Shown here piece by piece: positions 31,627 through 36,837 of a stretch of 36,837 nt of DNA. The DNA is from Candidatus Margulisiibacteriota bacterium. GTDB taxonomy: Bacteria; Margulisbacteria; Marinamargulisbacteria; UBA817. Position numbers and translations under genes: made by a program. The notes beneath the pieces were generated by a model. It saw nothing but the letters and a program-made list of their open reading frames with translations, had not been told where the DNA came from and did not search any database. The number at the start of each line of letters is the position of its first letter. Within the stretch, counting starts at the first letter, position 1. The stretch spans positions 1-36,837 of the forward strand of contig JADHOE010000012.1 of NCBI GenBank assembly GCA_016779165.1. The letters are read 5' to 3'.

Positions 31627-32208
31627 TTTAATTTGTTCTTCAATGTCATCTGTTTTGGCAAGTTCTTTGGCGTGTTTCATAAACCCACGCTTAATTTCAT
31701 CTTTTTGGTATCCCAGTTGTCGAAGTGCCAATGCAACATCATCGGAATCTTGTTGCATGATTCCTTGGGTATCAGATGCATTAACGGTTGGTTTTATTTC
31801 ACCAATTGTTTGAACCTTGTCTTTAAGTTCAATAATTAATCGGCTTGCTGTTTTTTTGCCAATGCCAGGGCATTGAGTAATCAGCATTGCATTTTCGTTG
31901 GCAATAGCGGCTACAAGGTCTGGCATGGGCATGCTCGATAAAATTCCCATGGCCACTTTTGGGCCAATCCCTGAAACAGAAATGAGCTGTTCAAAAAAGG
32001 TGCGTTCAACTGTTGAATTAAATCCATAAAGTACATGCGCATCTTCTCTGACATGGTAATAAATAATAAGGCTGATATCATCTGAAATGTGATATTCTTG
32101 CATGGTTTTGGTGGTGCAGTGAATCAGGTACCCAATGCCGTTGGTTTGCACAACGATGGCATCGTCTAATTGAGCTTCAAGTGACCCTTTAATAGAATAA
32201 ATCATCAT
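31606..32208 (-). CDS. ruvA: Holliday junction branch migration protein RuvA
   Basis: 200 residues, standard length. It begins MIYSIKGSLEAQ (OB-fold), with tandem helix-hairpin-helix motifs (FFEQLISVSGIGPKVAMGIL and LITQCPGIGKKTASRLIIEL) and a C-terminal RuvB-contact domain (DVALALRQLGYQKDEIKRG). It forms the tetramer that binds Holliday junctions with RuvB, whose gene is not in the window. The ATG overlaps the ruvC stop as ATGA on the minus strand. Its 3' end overlaps the convergent sensor gene. Confidence 0.96.
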   Translation of the reverse strand: MMIYSIKGSLEAQLDDAIVVQTNGIGYLIHCTTKTMQEYHISDDISLIIYYHVREDAHVLYGFNSTVERTFFEQLISVSGIGPKVAMGILSSMPMPDLVAAIANENAMLITQCPGIGKKTASRLIIELKDKVQTIGEIKPTVNASDTQGIMQQDSDDVALALRQLGYQKDEIKRGFMKHAKELAKTDDIEEQIKLLLKYL

Positions 32209-32681
32209 TTAAATTGTACTGAATGGTGGTGGCAAATGGCAACTGCAAGGGCGTCTGCGACGTCATCTGGTGAGGGGACTTTTTTTAAATTTAACAATTC
32301 TTTTGTCATGAACTGGACTTGTTTTTTTTCTGCCATGCCATGCCCAATGAGGCATTGTTTAATTGTGGTTGGGCTATAATCATAAACGGGGATGTTTTTT
32401 TGAGCCAGATTGCACAATAGCACCCCTCTGGCTTGGCTAACCTGCATGGCTGTTTTAACATTTTTACTAAAAAATAATGCCTCAATGGCACACACATCGG
32501 GCTGATGGATGCTTAGTATCTCTGAAATATTATTGCTAATTGTAAGCAGGCGTTTCTCCATTGCATCATGTGGTGGTGTGCGAATGGCACCATAACTGAT
32601 GGCATGCATGTTTCCGTTATTGATACCGATGATGCCAAATCCCACAATAGCAACGCCTGGATCTAGGCCTAAGATTCGCAT
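32205..32681 (-). CDS. ruvC: Holliday junction resolvase RuvC
   Basis: 158 residues, complete. The RNase H-fold acidic residues are visible: Asp7 in LGLDPG, Glu in AIEALFF, and the C-terminal pair in SPDDVADALAVAICH. It cuts Holliday junctions bound by RuvAB. It is first in a ruvC-ruvA unit on the minus strand, and its promoter is leaderless type, overlapping that of coaE. Confidence 0.97.
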   Translation of the reverse strand: MRILGLDPGVAIVGFGIIGINNGNMHAISYGAIRTPPHDAMEKRLLTISNNISEILSIHQPDVCAIEALFFSKNVKTAMQVSQARGVLLCNLAQKNIPVYDYSPTTIKQCLIGHGMAEKKQVQFMTKELLNLKKVPSPDDVADALAVAICHHHSVQFK

Positions 32682-32682
32682 A

Positions 32683-32712
32683 GTGACTAGTTTAACGATT
32701 ATTGGTTACAAT
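32683..32712 (+). promoter_or_regulatory. coaE promoter, leaderless type
   Basis: GTGACT (32683-32688), 18 nt spacer, TACAAT (32707-32712), ending 6 nt before coaE ATG 32719. It is face to face with the ruvC promoter over the same 30 bp. Confidence 0.5.
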
Positions 32713-32717
32713 GTCAT
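32689..32717 (-). promoter_or_regulatory. ruvC promoter, leaderless type
   Basis: On the minus strand ATGACA (plus 32712-32717, five of six consensus bases), 17 nt spacer, TAAACT (plus 32689-32694), ending 7 nt before the ruvC ATG. It occupies the same DNA as the coaE promoter. Confidence 0.5.
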
Positions 32718-32718
32718 T

Positions 32719-33282
32719 ATGGTTAAAACATGGCTTGGTGTGGTTGGAAGAAATGGGTCGGGAAAATCCACCGTTTGTGATTATTTGTCATCGCAGGGAT
32801 TTCATGTTTACTCGCTGTCTGATATTGTGCGTCATCACGCACAAATGGATGGATTGCCAATGGACCGTGATACCCTAACTGAATTGGCAAATCAATTAAA
32901 AGATCAGCATGGAAAACATTACTTTGCCACTTGTGTGCTGGCCAATGCGGCTAACTCAGCAATGGTGGTATTTGATAGCATACGTCACCCGTTAGAATTG
33001 GAGACTTTGCGAAAAAGCGGGGTATGCTTTATTGGGGTACATGCCCCCTTAATTGATTGTTATGAACGGATTGTGCAACGTGCCAAAGGCACAGATCATG
33101 TGACATTTGAAGAATTTAAGCGACAAGATGACTATGAAATGAATGGAAAAAGTTCAGGGCAATTGATTTCAGAATGTTTGGGGATGTGTGATTATTCCAT
33201 TGAAAATTCGGGTGATATTCAGCAACTGCATCGACAAGTGGATCATATTGTGAATCAACTAAAGGTTGCTCATGCCAACTAA
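32719..33282 (+). CDS. coaE: Dephospho-CoA kinase
   Basis: 187 residues. It catalyses the last step of coenzyme A synthesis. The P-loop is GRNGSGKST near residue 9, followed by the FHVYSLSDIVRHHA region and the lid and substrate segments (VVFDSIRHPLELETL; RAKGTDHVTFEEFKRQDDYE). The sequence departs somewhat from classical CoaE, so another small P-loop nucleotide kinase is possible. An open frame extends upstream to 32599, but those codons lie opposite ruvC and the promoter ends at 32712. It overlaps murA by 11 nt. Confidence 0.75.
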   Translation: MVKTWLGVVGRNGSGKSTVCDYLSSQGFHVYSLSDIVRHHAQMDGLPMDRDTLTELANQLKDQHGKHYFATCVLANAANSAMVVFDSIRHPLELETLRKSGVCFIGVHAPLIDCYERIVQRAKGTDHVTFEEFKRQDDYEMNGKSSGQLISECLGMCDYSIENSGDIQQLHRQVDHIVNQLKVAHAN

Positions 33283-34531
33283 ATCTCGCTTGTTCATCAC
33301 TGGCGGGGTGCCATTACAGGGGACTGTTGTTTCATCGGGGGCAAAAAATGCGGCACTGCCAATTCTAGCGGCCTGTATTTTGGTAAAAGGGCAGTACACA
33401 ATTAAAAACGTTCCTCCCCTAAAAGATGTTATGACCATGTTAAAAATGCTCAATTCATTGGGGGTAAGGGCAGAATTAATACAAGGCAATGGGGTCATGA
33501 TTATTAATGACCGAAAAATTCGGCATATTGCGCCATATGAGTTGGTGACTGCCATGCGGGCGTCATTTTTTGTTGCTGGCCCTATTTTGGCAAGAACCGG
33601 TTTTGCGAAGGTGCCCTTGCCAGGGGGTTGTGCGATTGGTACTCGCCCCATTGATATTCATTTGAAAGGGTTTAAAAGCATGGGGGTTGATATTAGTGTT
33701 GAGCATGGGTTTGTGCAAATGTTAACGCAACAGTTAACGGGTGCAAGAATATACCTGGATTTCCCTTCTGTCGGGGCAACTGAAAATGTGATGATGGCAG
33801 CAACCTTGGCCGTTGGCACAACCATCATTGAAAATGCTGCGCAAGAACCTGAAATTATTGATTTAGCAAATTTTTTAAACAGTGCGGGCGCATCGGTTAA
33901 AGGTGCAGGTACCTCCACCATCACCATTGAAGGCCAATCAGAATTAAGGGGGCAAAATTATGCCATCATTCCAGATAGAGTAGAAGTGGGCACCTTAATG
34001 ATTGCAGCTGCAATCACCAAAGGCGATGTGTTTATAGAGGGTGCTTATGCAGATCATATTGAACCACTAATTCGAAAATTAAAAGAAGCAGGAGCAAGCA
34101 TTGATGTGCACAACAATGGGATTCGTGTATATGGTGGCAACGAGTTAAATAGTGTGGATATAGAAACCATGCCGTTTCCAGGGTTTCCAACCGATATGCA
34201 AGCACAGTTTATGTCGTTGTTGTGCGTGGCATCAGGAACGGGCATTGTAACAGAAACCATCTTTGAAAATCGATTCATGCATGTGAATGAACTTATTCGT
34301 ATGGGAGCAAACATTCGGGTGGATCAGCGACAAGCCATAATTCAAGGGGTGGGCCAATTGTATGGTGCTGAAGTTAAAATTACAGACCTTCGTGCAGGCG
34401 CTGCTTTAATTTTGGCAGGTTTGGCGGCCTCTGGAAAGACGTCTGTGTACGGATTGGAGCATTTGATTCGTGGGTATCATGACCTACCAAATAAATTGCA
34501 ATCGCTAGGCGCTAATATTACAAGTCAATGA
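33272..34531 (+). CDS. murA: UDP-N-acetylglucosamine 1-carboxyvinyltransferase
   Basis: 419 residues. MurA performs the first committed step of peptidoglycan synthesis, adding enolpyruvate to UDP-GlcNAc. Visible: SGAKNAALPILAACIL near the N-terminus, catalytic Cys120 in PGGCAIGTRPID (the fosfomycin-sensitive form), and the closing DLRAGAALILAGLAASGKT motif. AAAGG (33261-33265) is 6 nt before ATG 33272, which I prefer over the upstream TTG 33266. It is away from the main wall cluster, between coaE and potassium genes. Confidence 0.97.
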   Translation: MPTKSRLFITGGVPLQGTVVSSGAKNAALPILAACILVKGQYTIKNVPPLKDVMTMLKMLNSLGVRAELIQGNGVMIINDRKIRHIAPYELVTAMRASFFVAGPILARTGFAKVPLPGGCAIGTRPIDIHLKGFKSMGVDISVEHGFVQMLTQQLTGARIYLDFPSVGATENVMMAATLAVGTTIIENAAQEPEIIDLANFLNSAGASVKGAGTSTITIEGQSELRGQNYAIIPDRVEVGTLMIAAAITKGDVFIEGAYADHIEPLIRKLKEAGASIDVHNNGIRVYGGNELNSVDIETMPFPGFPTDMQAQFMSLLCVASGTGIVTETIFENRFMHVNELIRMGANIRVDQRQAIIQGVGQLYGAEVKITDLRAGAALILAGLAASGKTSVYGLEHLIRGYHDLPNKLQSLGANITSQ

Positions 34532-36192
34532 TTCTTTTCTGGTTTCGGTCAATATTGAACATCGGGTCAGGCATTTTATCTGTATTGGTGGTTGCCACCT
34601 TACTGATTGAATTAATACTAATGTTAACCGTTTCAAAGCTTCAATTGTTCCACAACATCCATTACTACATATTTATTTTAATTCTACTTGATTCAATCAT
34701 TCGACTCATTATTCGGCCGATAAAAGCCTTTGGTTACAAACGAATTTGGCTGGGGTTGTTATCCATTATTCCTATTTTAGCGTTTAATGGGGTGTCCTTT
34801 TTTGTTGATATTAATATTGGGGTTCAACAAATAATTTTGTTGATTATTGCAGTAACCCGAGTGCAACATTTATCTTTTTTATTTGAACCATTGCGCTCGA
34901 ACCCCACGCAATCGTTTGTTGGGGGGTTTTTGATGTTCATTTTATTGGGGGCTGTTTTTTTTATGGTGCCAATGGCACACAATGGGTCGATAACGTTTAT
35001 AGATGCCCTATTCACCGCTGCTTCTGCCATTTGTGTAACGGGGTTAAGTGTTGTTGATGTGGGGTCTAAATTAACACCCTTTGGCCAGATGATTTTGCTT
35101 GTTTTGATTCAAATTGGTGGGTTAGGGATCATGACATTTTATGCCTTGGTAACCATTTCACTAAACCAACGATTTTTAAGCGTTGAATCTCAGGAGTTTC
35201 AAGAAAGCTGGTCTACCGATAGCATGAAGGAGACATTTGGTCTGGTTCGGGCAATCATATACGTTACCATTTTTGTTGAGATTATTGGGGCTTTGTTTAT
35301 TTTCTTTTTTTTATCGGGGCATATTGAAGACCCCAAAGTGCAATTGTTTTATGCCCTTTTCCATTCTGTATCTGCTTTTTGTAATGCGGGATTTTCCTTG
35401 TTTTCAGACAGCTTGTCTATTTTTTCATCGTCCATTTGGATGATGCTTACCTTTTCAGCGTTGATCATTATGGGGGGCATTGGGTTTCCTGTTATTTTTG
35501 AGTTTTATCATCGGTACATTGTTAAAGACAGGCATCGGCTTAAATTGCAAACAAAAATGGTAATATATGTATCGCTTTTATTGATTGGTGTTGGTGGCTT
35601 GGTATTGGTTCTTCAATCCCTGCATACTGGCGCATCTGGCGCATCGGTGATGACGGCAATCTTTCATTCCATTTCCGCACGAACTGCTGGATTTTCAATG
35701 CATGATCTAACCAGCTACAGCACAGCATCACTATGGTTTATATTATTTTTGATGTTTGTGGGTGCATCACCAGGGTCCACTGGTGGGGGTATAAAAACCA
35801 CAACTTTTGGGTTGTTGGGGGTGGCGTTATTTTCTACGATTCGAGGGAATGCACGTATCCATATTTTTGGGCGACATATTAAACCCCAGGTGGTATTTAA
35901 GGCCATGGCGATTGTTACCATGTCCATTGCAATTGTATTTTTGTCTTTTTTCGTTTTGTTAACTACAGAGCGCATTCCTTTTTTGCCGCTGTTGTTTGAA
36001 ACGGTGTCAGCATTTGCAACGGTAGGGTTTTCTCTGGGCGCTACCACTGAGTTAACAAGCATAGGAAAAGTGGTGATTATATTTTTAATGTTTTTTGGTC
36101 GGGTTGGCCCGTTAACCTTGGCCATTGCACTAACGAAACGTCAAAAAACAGCCAACTACAAGTTGCCTGATGAACATGTGTTGCTGGGATAA
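34528..36192 (+). CDS. ktrB: KtrB/TrkH-family potassium transporter subunit
   Basis: 554 residues, inner membrane. The four pore-loop repeats are visible: ASAICVTGLSVVD, SVSAFCNAGFSLF, SISARTAGFSMHD and SAFATVGFSLGAT, each with the selectivity-filter Gly. The core is the KtrB/TrkH fold. The first 120 residues hold about three to four extra helices before the core, longer than typical KtrB (about 450). ATG overlaps the murA stop as ATGA. The following gene is its regulatory RCK subunit. Confidence 0.93.
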   Translation: MILFWFRSILNIGSGILSVLVVATLLIELILMLTVSKLQLFHNIHYYIFILILLDSIIRLIIRPIKAFGYKRIWLGLLSIIPILAFNGVSFFVDINIGVQQIILLIIAVTRVQHLSFLFEPLRSNPTQSFVGGFLMFILLGAVFFMVPMAHNGSITFIDALFTAASAICVTGLSVVDVGSKLTPFGQMILLVLIQIGGLGIMTFYALVTISLNQRFLSVESQEFQESWSTDSMKETFGLVRAIIYVTIFVEIIGALFIFFFLSGHIEDPKVQLFYALFHSVSAFCNAGFSLFSDSLSIFSSSIWMMLTFSALIIMGGIGFPVIFEFYHRYIVKDRHRLKLQTKMVIYVSLLLIGVGGLVLVLQSLHTGASGASVMTAIFHSISARTAGFSMHDLTSYSTASLWFILFLMFVGASPGSTGGGIKTTTFGLLGVALFSTIRGNARIHIFGRHIKPQVVFKAMAIVTMSIAIVFLSFFVLLTTERIPFLPLLFETVSAFATVGFSLGATTELTSIGKVVIIFLMFFGRVGPLTLAIALTKRQKTANYKLPDEHVLLG

Positions 36193-36194
36193 TC

Positions 36195-36223
36195 TTGTTC
36201 AATTGGTATAGAATGGGTTTAAT
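36195..36223 (+). promoter_or_regulatory. Candidate ktrA promoter, leaderless type
   Basis: TTGTTC (36195-36200), 17 nt spacer, TTTAAT (36218-36223), ending 6 nt before ATG 36230. TATAGA at 36207-36212 is another possible -10. Confidence 0.35.
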
Positions 36224-36229
36224 AATCAT

Positions 36230-36837
36230 ATGAAAAAATCGGTTGCCGTAATCAGTTTGGGAAAGTTTGGGATTCAATTGGCCATTAGTTTGAGTCAAAA
36301 AGGGTATGATGTAGTGGCCATTGACACCAATCCAGAACGCGTTGATGAGATAAAAGAGTTGGTGAATTTTTCAGTTGTATTGGATGCAACCGATGAAAAA
36401 GCCATGCGATCGGTTAATGTAGATACTGTTGATATTGCTGTTGTTTCCATGGGAACCAACGTTCAGTCCAGTTTATTGACCACCGCATTGCTGCAAAAAT
36501 TAGGGGTGGTGGAAATCTATGTTCGAAGCATTAACCAGTTGCAAGAAAGCATTTTATTGTCCATGGGCATTCCTGTGAATCGAATTATTAACATTGAAGA
36601 GGAAATGGGTGAGCAATTATCATCCAGTTTGGTTTCCGGTAAAATTGGGCGTTACATTCAAATTTCTGAGCGACATTCCTTAATGGAAATCCGTGTTCCC
36701 GAATTTTTTGTGGACAAAACATTAAAGTCATTGGATATTCGGAGAAATTATAAAATAAATGTGGTTGGTATAAAACGATTGATTCCATATGTGGATGACG
36801 AGGGTGAGGTTCAACACGATATTCGAATGACAGATAT
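36230..36837 (+). CDS. ktrA: KtrA/TrkA-type RCK regulatory subunit, 3' end outside window
   Basis: An ATG at 36230 opens 202 codons with no stop before the window end. The N-terminal RCK_N domain is a Rossmann fold: VAVISLGKFGIQLAISLSQ with the glycine motif, then VVAIDTNPERVDEI with the acidic residue after strand 2, DATDEKAMRSV, and YVRSINQLQESILLSMGI. An RCK_C-like domain starts near residue 130 (GRYIQISERHSLMEIRVP). It binds nucleotide in the cytoplasm and gates KtrB, encoded 37 nt upstream. KtrA length is normally about 220 residues, so only some 20 residues are probably missing. Confidence 0.93.
   Translation, partial: MKKSVAVISLGKFGIQLAISLSQKGYDVVAIDTNPERVDEIKELVNFSVVLDATDEKAMRSVNVDTVDIAVVSMGTNVQSSLLTTALLQKLGVVEIYVRSINQLQESILLSMGIPVNRIINIEEEMGEQLSSSLVSGKIGRYIQISERHSLMEIRVPEFFVDKTLKSLDIRRNYKINVVGIKRLIPYVDDEGEVQHDIRMTD

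Noticed and set aside
32599-32718. Upstream extension of coaE to 32599
   Set aside because: The extra codons are antisense to ruvC, lie before the promoter -10, and precede the conserved kinase start.
35715-36125. Minus-strand frame of 136 codons in ktrB
   Set aside because: Asn/Thr-rich shadow of a membrane-protein gene, no start signal.
1-36837. CRISPR array, tRNA, rRNA, insertion sequence or prophage
   Set aside because: No regularly spaced repeats, no cloverleaf or rRNA sequence, and no transposase, integrase or phage gene were seen.

Overview
The window reads as a chromosomal stretch of a moderately AT-rich diderm (Gram-negative-type) bacterium. It carries lpxD (lipid A), bamA and skp (outer-membrane assembly), and several secreted proteins predicted to be outer-membrane beta-barrels. 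I see no rRNA, tRNA, insertion sequence, prophage or CRISPR. Nearly all of it is dense core genome, with many 1-25 nt gene overlaps. I cannot name the taxon. An uncultured diderm phylum with a Bat aerotolerance-type operon is possible; this is a weak impression, not a result.

Layout. (1) 1-280, minus strand: 5' part of a secreted small beta-barrel protein. (2) 485-9155: a nine-gene, translationally coupled Bat operon (MoxR ATPase, DUF58, a DUF4381-like membrane protein, BatA and BatB VWA proteins, BatC TPR, BatD, BatE), ending in a novel predicted outer-membrane protein. (3) 9174-16768: cell wall and division cluster murC-murB-ddl-ftsQ-ftsA-ftsZ-murF. (4) 16855-19628: biotin genes bioC-bioD-bioA. 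(5) 19659-23746: secG-bamA-skp-lpxD plus a small secreted protein with a YjbH-like N-terminus. (6) 23788-27608: a small HicB-like protein coupled to a TGS-less thrS, then infC-rpmI-rplT and a bifunctional nuclease. (7) 27744-28946: a glutamate/dicarboxylate-type symporter. (8) 28959-31626: a divergent pair, made of a small minus-strand protein resembling a receiver domain without a clear phospho-Asp, and a 722-residue GAF-PAS protein with a degenerate kinase region and an intact C-terminal receiver. (9) 31606-32681, minus: ruvC-ruvA. (10) 32719-36837: coaE-murA-ktrB-ktrA, with ktrA cut by the window end.

Two themes deserve attention. First, genes that start transcription units repeatedly have a sigma70-like -10 hexamer ending only 6-8 nt before the start codon (murC, ftsZ, bioA, secG, the minus-strand receiver-like ORF, the 722-aa sensor, ruvC, coaE, ktrA; bioC is close). 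This suggests widespread leaderless mRNAs beside classical Shine-Dalgarno genes (skp, infC, rpmI, rplT, the nuclease, murA). Second, start codons are unusual: infC uses ATT and murB appears to use ATA. The most promising uncharacterised system is the divergent pseudo-receiver / pseudo-hybrid-kinase pair at 28959-31626. The beta-barrel gene at the end of the Bat operon is second.
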